Shown one piece after another: positions 1 through 10,160 of a stretch of DNA of 64,000 nucleotides. Origin of the DNA: Lantana camara (taxonomy: Eukaryota; Streptophyta; Magnoliopsida; Lamiales; Verbenaceae); the NCBI GenBank assembly GCA_037501455.1, contig CM074862.1, forward strand, positions 83,382,001-83,446,000. Direction: 5' to 3'. The notes under the pieces are model-generated. The model saw only the letters and a program-made list of their open reading frames with translations. It ran no database searches and was not told the DNA's origin. The position numbers were made by a program, and so were the translations under genes. Within the stretch, counting starts at the first letter, position 1, and each line of letters begins with the position of its first letter.

Positions 1-2
1 TT

Positions 3-3000
3 AACCTTTGCTGACTCCATATTGAATCTCTTCAATACTTTGTCAATGTACATCGACTGTGATAGTCCTATTAACCTTCTAGATCTATCTCTATAGATTT
101 TAATTCCAAGGATATAGGACGCATCACCAAGATCTTTCATCTCGAATTGGTTCGATAACCATAACTTAGTCACTTTCATGTCATCTTTCGAATTCCCAAT
201 AAGAAGGATGTCATCAACATAAAGCACTAAGAATTGCACTGAGGTCTCCAATTCCTTTCTATACACACATGATTCATTCGAAATTTGGATGAAGCCAAAC
301 GCTTTGACTGATTCATCAAATCGAATGTTCCAATTCCTAGAAGCCTGTTTCAATCCATAGATTGATCTTTGGAGTTTGCAAACCTTTTGCTCACTCCCAC
401 TGAATGTGAAACCTATGGGTTGCTCCATATAAATGTCTTTGTCAATGTCACCATTGAGAAAGGCAGTTTTCACATCCATTTGCCATATCTCATAGTCATA
501 ATATGCAGCAATGGCAAGCATGATTCGAATGGACTTTTGCATTGCAACTGGTGAAAAGGTTTCGTCAAAGTCCACGCCGGGTCTTTGAGTGAATCCTTTT
601 GCAACCAATCTTGCTTTGTAGGCTGCAATGCTTCCATCAACTCCAAGCTTTCTCTTAAAGATCCATTTCCAACCTATGGGTTTGACCCCATCAGGCAAAT
701 CTACCAAGGTCCAAACTTGGTTGGAGTTCATGGAATCCATTTCGGATTTCATGGCTTCTATCCACTGTTCAGAGTCAGAATCTGAAAGTGCCTCCTCATA
801 TGTTAAAGGATCATTATCCTTTTGAGAGATTTCATGGAGGAATCCATACCATCTCTCCGGCTGTCTAGGAGTACGTTCAGAACGCCTTAGAGGAGGATTT
901 TCGTGTGTATCGAAATTCGTGATTGGTTGTAGTTGATCAGAGTGGGACGTTTCTTCAGTGGGTGGTGTGGGGTCACTTTGTACTTCTTCTAATTCTATGA
1001 TCTTGCCCTTCTTTTCTTTAAGGAACGGTTCCTCAAGAAAAGTGGCATTTCTAGAAACAAACACCTTTTGTTCAGACTGATCATAGAAGTAGTATCCTAT
1101 GGATTCCTTAGGATAACCTACAAAGTAGCACAAGTTAGAACGAGATTCTAACTTATCTCCCACTATCCTCTTCACGTAAGCAGGACAACCCCAAGTTCTT
1201 AAGTAAGAATAACTAGGGAGTTTACCATGCCACATTTCATAGGGCGTTTTAGGGACTGACTTAGAGGGAACTAGATTCAAAATCTTTGCTGCACTTTCTA
1301 GGGCATAACCCCAGAAAGAAGGTGGTAAGTCAGTGAAACTCATCATGGAATGAACCATATCAAGTAGGGTTCGATTCCTTCTCTCAGAAACTCCATTAAG
1401 CTGAGGAGTTCCCGGAGGAGTCCACTGAGAGATAATCCCATTATCCTTGAGATGATTAAGGAATTCTTCACTAAGATATTCGCCTCCTCGATCAGATCGA
1501 AGTGCTTTGATCTTGTGACCAGTTTGGTTCTCAACCTCCTTTTGAAATTCTAAGAATTTCTCAAAAGCTTCAGATTTATACTTCATTAAGTATACATAAC
1601 CATACCGACTGAAGTCATCAGTAAAGGTTATGAAATACTGATGATTGTTTCTTGTGCTTACACTAAGCGGTCCACAAACATCAGTATGGATCAAATCCAG
1701 AACCTTAGTGGCACGTTCCACGGTTCCTTTAAAAGGAACTTTGGACATTTTTCCTTTGAGACAGGATTCGCAAGAAGTTAACTCTTTGAGATCATTTTCA
1801 GAGAATGATCCTAAAGTGTTTATCTTGCTAATTCTGTTCTTGGAAATGTGTCCTAATCTAGCGTGCCATAAGGGAGCTGAAACTTTGTCATCTCTCTTAC
1901 GCTTTGTTTCTCGTTGTATATTCATAATATTGATATTTTGAGTTAGGTAAAGTCCATTACTTAGAGTACCGATATGAACGGAAGAGTTGTTCCGTTTGAT
2001 AAAGTATTTACCATTCTTAATATAAGTTTCATAACCTTCACAATCTAATATTGGAATTGAAATTATATTACGAATAATGTTCGGTACATAAAGGACTTTG
2101 TTTAATACTAACTCAAAACTACCTAAATCTAATCTAATTGTGCCTAAAGCTCGAGCTTCAACGTTTGAGCCATCGCCGATCTTCAAGACACATTCTCCTT
2201 CTTTGAGTTGTTGGACTTCACTTAGCATCTGTACATCATTACAGATATGAGTTCCACAACCGGTATCAAGTACCCAAGAACTAGAATTAATAGAAAGATT
2301 TACTTCAACGAGAAAGATACCTTTCTTTAGAGTAGCCTTGTACTCTGGGCAGTTTCTCCTCCAATGTCCCGCTTTGCCACAATGGAAGCAAACATCCTCT
2401 TTCTGATCACGCTTCTTCTTTTGGACCTTCCCCTTCGAAATGCCACCAGTGGGCCTAAGGGGTTTCTTCTTCTTCTTTTGGGCTTTCTTGCCCTTACCTT
2501 TAGAAGGCCCAGAAGAGGAAGATGGAGCATTCACCATCAAAACCTTATTGTCCTTCTTGATCGTGCTTTCAGCAGTCACAAGCTGACTAATCAGCTCAGC
2601 TACAGTAGCACCAGCATGATTCATGTTGAAGTTAAGGACAAATGGGTTGAATGATGGTGGGAGCGAAGCTAGCAACAAATCCACTGAAAGCTCATCTTTC
2701 AGTGGCATGTCCATGGAAGCAAGTTTCTCAGTAAGGGCAAGAAACTTGAGTCCATATTCATGGACACTTGTACCTTCCCTCATTCTCAAGTGGAATAATT
2801 CCTTTGAAGTGTTATACCTTGTAACACGTTCATGAGGGCGGTAAAGTTGCTCTAAGTGGTCGTAAATCTCCCAAGCAAATTCCATGGCCTCATGTTGTCT
2901 TTGCAAGTCCGGAGACATGTTAGCCAACATAAGGCAACGGGCTTGGAGATTATCATCCTTCCACTTCTGAATCGCATCCCGCTCGGCCCGAGTGGGAGCC

Positions 3001-3152
3001 TCCCCTTCAGGAGTAGGCTCCCCTTCGAAGAGAACATAAGTTCTCTTCTCAGAATCTAAAATGATTTTTAGATTCCTCAGCCAATCAGAATAGTTGGGAC
3101 CAGTCAACTTGTTTGACTCGAGGATCGATACAAGAGGGTTTTTGGTTGCCAT
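3..3152 (-). CDS. Copia gag-pol polyprotein, partial, frame open to the window edge
   Basis: The ATG at 3152-3150 opens a frame of 1050 codons with no stop seen before the window edge. Order: Gag (about residues 1-250), CCHC zinc knuckle CFHCGKAGHWRRNC (near 2390-2350), aspartic protease with the LDTGCGTHIC motif (near 2275), integrase HHCC and DDE core (about 1860-1380), then reverse transcriptase including YVDDILLVGN (near 215). At 445-440 the codons read Gln-Met where copy 2 has a stop, so this copy lacks that nonsense mutation. Gag packages the RNA; protease, integrase, RT and RNase H process, copy and insert it. RNase H lies off the left edge, so intactness of the whole gene cannot be judged. 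Confidence 0.9.
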   Translation of the reverse strand, partial: MATKNPLVSILESNKLTGPNYSDWLRNLKIILDSEKRTYVLFEGEPTPEGEAPTRAERDAIQKWKDDNLQARCLMLANMSPDLQRQHEAMEFAWEIYDHLEQLYRPHERVTRYNTSKELFHLRMREGTSVHEYGLKFLALTEKLASMDMPLKDELSVDLLLASLPPSFNPFVLNFNMNHAGATVAELISQLVTAESTIKKDNKVLMVNAPSSSSGPSKGKGKKAQKKKKKPLRPTGGISKGKVQKKKRDQKEDVCFHCGKAGHWRRNCPEYKATLKKGIFLVEVNLSINSSSWVLDTGCGTHICNDVQMLSEVQQLKEGECVLKIGDGSNVEARALGTIRLDLGSFELVLNKVLYVPNIIRNIISIPILDCEGYETYIKNGKYFIKRNNSSVHIGTLSNGLYLTQNINIMNIQRETKRKRDDKVSAPLWHARLGHISKNRISKINTLGSFSENDLKELTSCESCLKGKMSKVPFKGTVERATKVLDLIHTDVCGPLSVSTRNNHQYFITFTDDFSRYGYVYLMKYKSEAFEKFLEFQKEVENQTGHKIKALRSDRGGEYLSEEFLNHLKDNGIISQWTPPGTPQLNGVSERRNRTLLDMVHSMMSFTDLPPSFWGYALESAAKILNLVPSKSVPKTPYEMWHGKLPSYSYLRTWGCPAYVKRIVGDKLESRSNLCYFVGYPKESIGYYFYDQSEQKVFVSRNATFLEEPFLKEKKGKIIELEEVQSDPTPPTEETSHSDQLQPITNFDTHENPPLRRSERTPRQPERWYGFLHEISQKDNDPLTYEEALSDSDSEQWIEAMKSEMDSMNSNQVWTLVDLPDGVKPIGWKWIFKRKLGVDGSIAAYKARLVAKGFTQRPGVDFDETFSPVAMQKSIRIMLAIAAYYDYEIWQMDVKTAFLNGDIDKDIYMEQPIGFTFSGSEQKVCKLQRSIYGLKQASRNWNIRFDESVKAFGFIQISNESCVYRKELETSVQFLVLYVDDILLIGNSKDDMKVTKLWLSNQFEMKDLGDASYILGIKIYRDRSRRLIGLSQSMYIDKVLKRFNMESAKV

Positions 3153-3358
3153 TTCAAAACACGTAGAGAATCACAGAATCTACGACCTAAATGGTAAAAC
3201 AGAGAACTAGTGAGCATGCTGAATTATAACGATATACAAAAGATAAGGTCTTTAATCTAATGTAGCTCCCACTGTTTTTCAAAGATCTATAATTCCCAAA
3301 GATCTAAGAGGAACACGTTTCCCAATGGGTACTAAGATCCTAGGCATTTTATCTCGAA

Positions 3359-3678
3359 CCCACGACTCGCGGACATTCTTAGTAAGAACCCTAGGTAGGT
3401 ACAACTTACCAATTCTAACACCTTTAGAACTCTTAGTAATTGTTTTTGCATCACCTATCTTTCAATGTGGACCCACGACTCGTGCGACATCCATATTTAC
3501 TTAGGCGTTAAGCTAGACCCATCAATCATAAGATCATGACCAAAACTTAGTTCGAACGACCCACGACTCGCGGACATCGCCCTTGCTAAAATTGACCACG
3601 AAATATTGATCATTTAAAATGATTAATTAGGTAACTAAGAACTAATAAGCTCCACTAGCTATCCCACGACTCGCGGAC
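3359..3678 (-). repeat. Four dispersed 16-17-bp repeats in the copia leader
   Basis: CCCACGACTCGCGGAC occurs at 3359-3374, 3560-3575 and 3663-3678, with a variant (CGTGCGAC ending) at 3472-3488. The motif reads GTCCGCGAGTCGTGGG in element orientation. The same four, including the variant, occur at matching places in copy 2 (39754-40073), so the array is an old, retained part of this family. Function unknown; protein or RNA binding is possible. Confidence 0.8.
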
Positions 3679-4794
3679 AATAACTAGCTTTACCTACTAA
3701 ACTTAAAACCTATTGATGGAATGCTAGGAATTTAATTCAAAACTTGCATCTCGAATTAAACACCTATTTGTTCGAAATTAGCTTAATATTTAATGGGAAT
3801 TTTCGAATCAACCGGAGAGTTGTCCGGTTCGACCTCACCAACATATATGTTATCCAATTTTATTAGTCTTGATTAATGCAAGTACACTTAAATGCATTTC
3901 AAACAAGCACATAAACAGATAACATGTCCTAGCATGATACTAACATGTAATGATCATGGGTTCTACCTATCTTATGCGTGATATGTGGGAGCCACTCCAC
4001 AATCACAAGTTCTAACATACATGCCACATAATCAGTTCAAATCACATAAGGGAAAGCAGTAACAAAATACGAGCCCTATCTCTATTACATTTAACAATTG
4101 AGATTCCCCTCCCTAACATTTTGAGGGGTCTTCACTTATGGCCTCCTTGTTACTTGAATGTGGTCCATCTTACTCCATGGGTGCATTGTCTCCAAAATGA
4201 AAATAAAACCTCACCACCTATCTCTACTCTCAAATTACAAAAAAAAAGAAAAAGACATAAAGTAATAAGGCTCAATCTTCATATTGGCCTTAGACAATTA
4301 CACGGGGCATACCCCGGCCTCAAAAACAGTAATATGGAAAGCCACATAATAAATCACATAACAGTACGCACATAAGTGAGGCTCCAACCTCAATTGAAAA
4401 AACGCAACTATAGGGCTCCAACCCCAATTTAAACCATTCATGTGCATAAATTAAAACCATACAAAGATCTAAACCCATGATCACCTAACATGCTTTTGCA
4501 AGAATTTAAATTTAACCAATAAATTAAAATTCTCGCTTTAAGCTCTAATAGCTTAAAACACGACTTGATGCGAGTCTTATTTATAAAAGTTTTCAACAAA
4601 TCCCAAATTACCAAAACAAATAAAATTCCAATTAATTTCCGAAAATTAATAATTTTATCAAGATGTACTTTCCCAAAATATAAACCGTTTCAATTTCTCA
4701 AAAAATCCCAATTTTAAGTTTTATTCAAAATTAAAATAAATATTCAAAAAATAGAATTTTAAAATTAAAATAAAATTGGGACTGGATTGCACGA

Positions 4795-5150
4795 AACACG
4801 AAAAGGCCGGATCGCGAAAACGGGACCCGTACGCGGAGAAGACCGCACGCACGTGGCGCGCGCGGGCGCGCGCGGCCAAGGCCGCGCGAGTGCGCGCGCT
4901 GCGGGCGCAAGCTGCGCGCTGCTGGGCGCGGCTCTCCCGCAAGCTTGCGGGCGGGGTGGGCGGCCAGTCTCGGCGCGCCCGGAACGCTCCCGCACAGGCG
5001 TGCGGGAGGAGCTGGGTGGCTGGCCGGTCTGTCCCGGCCAGGCCTGGGCAGTGATGCCTGCGCGCGCCTAGGACAGGCGGGCGGTGCGCGCGAAGCCTGC
5101 GCGCGCGACACCTTCGCGCGCGGGGTTTCGCGTGTTCATCGCGATCCGGG
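4795..5150. repeat. GC-rich, hairpin-prone island in the copia leader (copy 1)
   Basis: About 350 bases of very high GC with many CGCG runs sit inside an AT-rich leader. Short palindromes such as CCCGCAAGCTTGCGGG (4937-4952) and CTCCCGCACAGGCGTGCGGG recur. The flanks match copy 2 but the island itself is not colinear with the one at 38220-38560, so it changes quickly. Confidence 0.7.
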
Positions 5151-5408
5151 CTTTCGTTTCGTGTTTTCGTTCAAAAGCAAAACCAATCCAAGAAATCCAA
5201 AAAAAAACAGTTTATACAGTTTCAAATCTAAAATTGTTTTTCAAAATCAAATTTTATAAAAACCAATTTTCAGAAACTTTCAGGAAAAAAATACAGTTTC
5301 GTAATTCAGGCTTTCTAAAACAATTACAAATACTCAATCGCATCAAGCCTAAGAATTTCTACCAAATTCAGTATAATTGAGACGAATTAGAAACACGATT
5401 AACGAGGT

Positions 5409-5421
5409 GGCTCTGATACCA
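5409..5421 (-). other. Copia copy 1 primer-binding site (initiator tRNA-Met)
   Basis: Minus-strand TGGTATCAGAGCC, two bases inside the LTR end, is the classical complement of the 3' end of plant initiator tRNA-Met, which primes minus-strand DNA synthesis in many copia elements. Confidence 0.9.
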
Positions 5422-5423
5422 CT

Positions 5424-7370
5424 TGTTGGAAAACACGAATCAGAAAGCAGCGGAATTTAAAAAATTTTTCCAACAAAAGGACCTTGAACTCGCAATCGTG
5501 TAACCAAATTCGTAGGGATAGAAAACTTACTTTTCTTTTGTTCTTTCTTGAAGCGTTTCAAGCCACCCAAGAACGCTCTTCTCGCGGCTTGATCCCCTCT
5601 CCTTGGTAAAGCTCGAATCTTCAAACTTCTAACTTGAAGTCTCTAGAGAAAGTCCACCAACTTGATCACAATCTAACTAGTAAGGATGCTAGTTCTCTAG
5701 TTAGTGTTTAGGCTTAACCTAGGGTTTAATATAATCTTGGAGAAAGGAAGGTGTTCAACACATGAACCAAGAATTGTCAATTAGCTCTAAAGGGGAGCAT
5801 GAGCTCCCCTATATATAGGAAAGGGGAGGGACGGCCGAAACTAGTCCATATTGGACTAGGATTTGGTTCCTCTCTCTCCTATTACTTGATCATCAAGTAT
5901 TTTCCAACTTTGACTTTGAATTCTATTTCTAGTCAACTTTTAAGAGAGCTCAAAAATATCCAAACTATTTTTGGATAATTTTATACTTTATTTATTATAA
6001 AATAAATAACTTATTTTTTTTATCTAATTAATTAATTCGTAATTAATTAACTAGATCATTTTCTCCAAAATTAGACTTTCCTTTTAATTCAAAATTAAAC
6101 CAAAGTCTATTAAATAATTAACTAATTAATTATTTAACACATATATATATTATCACACGTGTGTGACACGTGTCACAGTGACACGTGTCACTCACGCGAG
6201 CCACACGTGTGAATTCACACGTGTGGAACCCTCTTGGTCCGATTAACTCGTTTAATCATTTTCAAGCCTCAACTCATGTAACCAAGTTGTTGTGTGTGAC
6301 CCTCTAGGTTCTCAATTCAATTAGCAGTGACCCTAATTAATTAATTCACTAATTAATTAATCAGTCCACAGATTAAACGACCATAGTCTAGCAACAGGTG
6401 TTTAACCCCTAGCTGAATTGGAATGTTCGGATTCGACAGAACCTTTAAGTCATTGATTCATGTGAGATACAATCCTCCTACTTACTATCTCTCAACCAAG
6501 ATCTAGGGCAAGGGAATAATCAGAACCCTAATAATCCGGTCTTAAAGCTAAGTGCATTTCATATCCATTTGATCTCAATCCAAGAAACCCTTTTCTTGAT
6601 GTCTTGATCTACTGCCTTGGCCAAGGACTCCATATGGCATATGAATGACTTACACAATAAGAGATCACCTTGCAAATGCAAGTGTAGGTCCTTTCTTGAT
6701 TCTCATTCACTTTCATGAATCACTTGTGCAGCCCCAGCATAAGCCTTGAATCAGTTGTCTAAGGCGACACCCTTTAAAGCTTATACCTAAGACTACAGAG
6801 TTAACTCATAAAGTAACATGGAACCTCAAGTCTAAGGATCAATTAATCACATCAATGACTCGTGAGATATTTCCTAATCTGGAAGTTTCCATTTCCTGAA
6901 ATAGAAACTTCCTTTCCCATTTAGGAATGTTCTCACACGGGGCACCTCAGTGAACTTACTTATTAAGTAAGCACCCTCATGTATCACGCACGTATCAACT
7001 ATACACTTTACACCTCCATGAAACAAGGTGGTCCTTCTTAAGGGCGTGATCCCATAAGCAAGCCTTAGAGGAGTCAGGTTGACACTCCCACTGTCTGTAG
7101 GACTCATCGGCTTGGAGTATTTTACTAATCATGACTTATGTGATATAGGGCTCGTTTCATGAACCATTTCACCTAAATGGTAGAGTCCTAAAGTCATCAG
7201 GATTAGGGGAGTTCTCATACATGCACAGCTAAAGTAAACGCATACCAAACAAGAGCATATAAAGAAGTGTTGCCTCAATTCGTTATTTTATTCAAAGATT
7301 GTCTGTGATTACAATAAGGAAAAGCACAAAGCGGATATACAATCGGCTTTCTAGGGCACTATTCCTAACA
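5424..7370 (-). repeat. Copia copy 1 5' LTR (1947 bp)
   Basis: It begins TGTTAGGAATAG and ends TTTTCCAACA in element orientation, with TG...CA ends and short terminal inverted repeats. It is homologous to the LTRs at 36002-37932 and 44217-46157. Minus-strand TATATATA at 5817-5810 is the likely core promoter. A cluster of CACGTG motifs at 6156-6223 lies about 0.35 kb upstream of it. No gene inside is supported. Confidence 0.95.
6156..6223. promoter_or_regulatory. CACGTG (G-box) cluster in LTR U3, copy 1
   Basis: Several perfect CACGTG hexamers, most inside ACACGTGT palindromes, are packed in about 70 bp upstream of the LTR TATA box. G-boxes bind plant bZIP and bHLH factors, including those of ABA and light responses; regulation of this LTR by them is inference. 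Confidence 0.6.
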
Positions 7371-7498
7371 AAGTGGTGCGTAGACCACAAGCAAAAAGCA
7401 AGGGCTAAAAGACAACTGGCCCTGACTCAGCAATCACATAACAGCACGCAATAAAGCAAGCCTAAACAATGGCCGACACAACATAAAGTAAAGATACA

Positions 7499-7530
7499 AA
7501 AGTCTTCATGGTAGGACCTACAAAGACTTT
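7499..7530 (-). other. Conserved 32-nt stem-loop behind the stop codon (copy 1)
   Basis: AAAGTCTT...AAGACTTT outer arms of 8 bp enclose GTAGG-T-CCTAC. The same hairpin stands in all seven viral copies, just where component types A, B and C become identical again. Confidence 0.75.
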
Positions 7531-7582
7531 AATGGTGACAATGACCTAAAAGAGATAGGATTCTCTTTAAGTCATTTTCAAG

Positions 7583-8113
7583 CTAGTATTCCCATGGGTT
7601 TTGGCTGTATCCTGCAGGGTATGAGTCTTCTACCTTATCTTTTCCTGGAATTGGTGCTCTTTGAAAGGTTGTTTCTCTGAGACTCTGTATCATAGATCTA
7701 GCATAAGGATCTCCATCAGAGAAGTCTTCTGTTAAAAAGACATTGGAGGTGCAGTAGGACTTCTTATAAAATGGGGAGATATGCCCAAGAGTTGAGACAT
7801 GGTTCTTGGCACAGAGATGGTTGTATAGCTCAGTAGCTTTACCCGGATGTTTGCCGATACCTCCATCGGTAGTGGTAAAATCATAACAATAGGCAAGAGG
7901 AAGAAGTTTTTCTTGTGAAAAGAAATATGGCCTGTGCATGATTATGACAGTTAGAGGTTTTTCCATATACCTATTCTTTTTCTCAATGTCTATCAGATGC
8001 TTGATCCATTCTTTTCTGGTCCAATAACCAAAAAGAAACTTTGTAAGATTGGAATTGTAAGCATTGGTCCTGATAGAGTTGAGTAGAATCTTTGGATCAA
8101 CTTCTAAGGCAAA
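7583..8113 (-). CDS. C-terminal end of type A polyprotein (copy 1)
   Basis: 177 codons including the stop, in the same frame as the preceding fragment and separated from it only by the TAG. It carries the conserved end of module A (for example EKPLTVIIMHRPYFF and a terminal NPWEY). I recognise no known domain. The matching intact stretch is at the 3' end of copy 7. Confidence 0.7.
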   Translation of the reverse strand, partial: FALEVDPKILLNSIRTNAYNSNLTKFLFGYWTRKEWIKHLIDIEKKNRYMEKPLTVIIMHRPYFFSQEKLLPLAYCYDFTTTDGGIGKHPGKATELYNHLCAKNHVSTLGHISPFYKKSYCTSNVFLTEDFSDGDPYARSMIQSLRETTFQRAPIPGKDKVEDSYPAGYSQNPWEY

Positions 8114-9220
8114 CTAATTAGAAATACCCAGGCACCAGAAATACCAGTATCCTTCGGCAGGAAGAGTAACTCTGTCGATCAAGGTGAAAACAGGAAGGAA
8201 AGGATTATCAGGGTAAAACTTTCCTGAATCGAGAGAGAGTCCTAAAGCAAGGAGAAATTTTGCTTGGTAGTAAAAGATATGATTTCTGGCAAAGATTTTG
8301 ATTTCATCAGGATTGGATAATGGGAATGATGTCGGAGGAAATTCGGGGAGAACTGGTTCAGCAGTTATAACAGGAATTTGGGAAGAAGAAGCCATCATGT
8401 ATATCAGGGGAATTGGTTTGGCTGATGAGATGAGATGAATTGGCTTTGGTCTGGATAAGAGATCTGGGATGAGGTTGTGATCTCCTTTTATATGCTTTAC
8501 CGAGAACTGGTATTTTGCAAACCAGTCTTTCAATCTCAACAATTGGGATTCGGGAAGACCCTTATTTTTGAATTCTAGTATCTTTGGAAAAGATGAGTTG
8601 TCCATGACAACTGAGAAATGATGACCAATGAGATGGAATTCAAATTTCTTGATTCCATATTTGACGGCTAGAATTTCTTTGTATACTGTGTGATAATGCT
8701 TTTCAGCTGGACTGAATTGTCCATTTGCATGTCCACAGTAATATTCTTTCCCATTTGCTTTTTCAAGCAGAATTGCTCCCCAGTATTCATCACTGGCATC
8801 TGTCTGAAGGATTCTTTCACCTTTATCTGGAATTTTTAAAGGTGGAGGGGTCTGGCAGATTTGTTTCAAGTGTTTGACAGCTGCCGTCTGTTCCTTACCC
8901 CAAGGGGGGGCTTTCTTTCTGAGCATCTTGGAAAGCTGGCTCGTGTATCTGGAGCATTGTGGAAGGAAGTCTTTGATATAATTGACTATTCCAAGAAACT
9001 GTTGAATTTCTTTTGTAGTCAGATTATCTTCTGGGAAACTGAGGACCTGGCTTGTATTTTCCTTCTGAAAAATCCATTCCAAGAAACTTGATGGAGGATT
9101 GTCCAATGAGACTCTTTCTTTCTGAGAGCATGATTCCATACTTTTGGACAATTCCATGAAACTGAGAGAGGAGTGCCCTGTGAGATTTCTCATTTTCAGA
9201 GAAGAGGAGAATATCGTCAA
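8114..9220 (-). CDS. RT end - RNase H - start of C-terminal domain (copy 1)
   Basis: The first ~59 codons are out of frame; viral sequence begins at FPEDNLTTKEIQQFLG. The RNase H signature follows: TDASDEYWGAILL, an E in KEILAVKYG, VMDNSSF and HIKGDHNLIPDLLSR give the four acidic residues expected. After it comes the type A C-terminal domain starting around MASSSQIP, cut by a premature TAG at 8116-8114. Confidence 0.8.
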   Translation of the reverse strand: MTIFSSSLKMRNLTGHSSLSFMELSKSMESCSQKERVSLDNPPSSFLEWIFQKENTSQVLSFPEDNLTTKEIQQFLGIVNYIKDFLPQCSRYTSQLSKMLRKKAPPWGKEQTAAVKHLKQICQTPPPLKIPDKGERILQTDASDEYWGAILLEKANGKEYYCGHANGQFSPAEKHYHTVYKEILAVKYGIKKFEFHLIGHHFSVVMDNSSFPKILEFKNKGLPESQLLRLKDWFAKYQFSVKHIKGDHNLIPDLLSRPKPIHLISSAKPIPLIYMMASSSQIPVITAEPVLPEFPPTSFPLSNPDEIKIFARNHIFYYQAKFLLALGLSLDSGKFYPDNPFLPVFTLIDRVTLPAEGYWYFWCLGISN

Positions 9221-10160
9221 TGTAGACTAAGGCACTATGCAGGATGGGTTCAAAGATACGGGTCATGGCTTTTTGGAATAGTGATGGAGCGGTCTTGAGA
9301 CCAAAAGGCATGACGGTCCATTGGTATTGGGCATTAGGTATACAGAAAGCTATTTTGTACCTATCTTTTGGATCAATACCGAGTTGCCAAAATCCTGCTT
9401 TGAGATCAAACTTAGAGAAGATTTGGGCTTGGGCCAAATGTGAGAAAAGCATTTGGGCTTGAGGTATTGGGAATTTATCATCTGCAAGGAAGTGATTAAG
9501 TGGCTTATAATCAATTACAAGCCTCTTTTTACCTCTGACTTGTTCAGCCCGTTTGTTGACATAGAATGCCTGGCACGCCCAGTTAGATGTAGTGGATTCA
9601 ATCAATCCGAGTTTCTCCAGTTGAGAACATTCAGCTCTTGCAAGCTTTTCATCATCAGGAGTCATTCCTGGATGTGTAGCTTTCGTAGGGTTTATGTCTT
9701 CATGCTTTTTGAAAGGGAGTTGAATGAAGAATTCAGAATTCTTCCACAAGGGATGTGGATGAGAGAATTCCGAATGAGATTCAGCACAGCATCCTTTGAG
9801 TCTTGAGGCAAGATCATAGAATTCCTTGGATGCTTCTGTGAGTGCATAGATCTTCTGAGTTGTAGTATAAGGTAGGAAGTACCTCTTATACTTAATTCCA
9901 TTGGGGAGAATGGTGAGCTTTTGAGCTCTGTGATAAAGATCAAACCCAATGAGAAGATCTTTTCCATGCAGCTTGCTTCCAATGACCTTCATCCAGATTA
10001 TGCAATCTGGGAAGAATTGTATCCCTATAGGATATTTTGTGATCAGCGATGTTTTGAACTGTTGGCCATCTGCTGCTTGGAAGTACTCGTAGTGAGTTGT
10101 CCATGCTTCCTTAGGTAGGATGTCTGGATTCATCATGGACTTCATGGCTCCTGTATCCAA
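9024..10160 (-). CDS. Aspartic protease - reverse transcriptase fragment (copy 1)
   Basis: 378 codons. The DTGAMKSM protease active-site motif lies at the start (near 10155), so the ATG at 10160 is internal, not a true start. The RT follows with RLVIDYKPLN, FSKFDLKAGFWQ, VMPFGLKTAPSLFQ and the catalytic YIDD (9223-9212). The reading frame leaves the viral sequence at the 20-bp deletion near 9043. Confidence 0.85.
   Translation of the reverse strand: MDTGAMKSMMNPDILPKEAWTTHYEYFQAADGQQFKTSLITKYPIGIQFFPDCIIWMKVIGSKLHGKDLLIGFDLYHRAQKLTILPNGIKYKRYFLPYTTTQKIYALTEASKEFYDLASRLKGCCAESHSEFSHPHPLWKNSEFFIQLPFKKHEDINPTKATHPGMTPDDEKLARAECSQLEKLGLIESTTSNWACQAFYVNKRAEQVRGKKRLVIDYKPLNHFLADDKFPIPQAQMLFSHLAQAQIFSKFDLKAGFWQLGIDPKDRYKIAFCIPNAQYQWTVMPFGLKTAPSLFQKAMTRIFEPILHSALVYIDDILLFSENEKSHRALLSQFHGIVQKYGIMLSERKSLIGQSSIKFLGMDFSEGKYKPGPQFPRR

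Larger units (their letters stand above)
3153..5408 (-). other. Copia copy 1 untranslated leader, with GC-rich island and short repeats
   Basis: No gene is supported here. It is the internal leader between primer-binding site and gag. Most is AT-rich and aligns with 37948-40279 of copy 2. Two parts stand out: four copies of a 16-17-bp motif at 3359-3678 and a strongly GC-rich island at about 4795-5150. Overlapping open frames on both strands in the island are rich in Ala, Arg, Gly and Pro and look like compositional artefacts. Confidence 0.8.
1..7370 (-). mobile_element. Ty1/copia LTR retrotransposon, copy 1 (3' part lies outside the window)
   Basis: Read on the minus strand the element runs 5' LTR (7370-5424), primer-binding site (5421-5409), a long non-coding leader (5408-3153) and a gag-pol frame (3152 to the window edge). 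The window cuts it within the reverse transcriptase, so RNase H, polypurine tract and 3' LTR are not seen. It is the same family as the complete element at 36002-46157, with near-identical coding sequence but a differing leader. Beyond its 5' end, from 7371, the sequence is viral 3' noncoding DNA, so the element landed in pararetrovirus copy 1; the expected target duplication next to 7371 would be AAGTG, but the other flank is not visible. Confidence 0.95.

Noticed and set aside
4721..5259. Overlapping Ala/Arg/Pro-rich open frames on both strands in the GC island (also at 38137-38629)
   Set aside because: They follow base composition, overlap in several frames, are not conserved between the two copia copies and lie in the retrotransposon leader.
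7366..7380. Target-site duplication for copia copy 1
   Set aside because: Only one flank (AAGTG) is within the window, so it cannot be confirmed.
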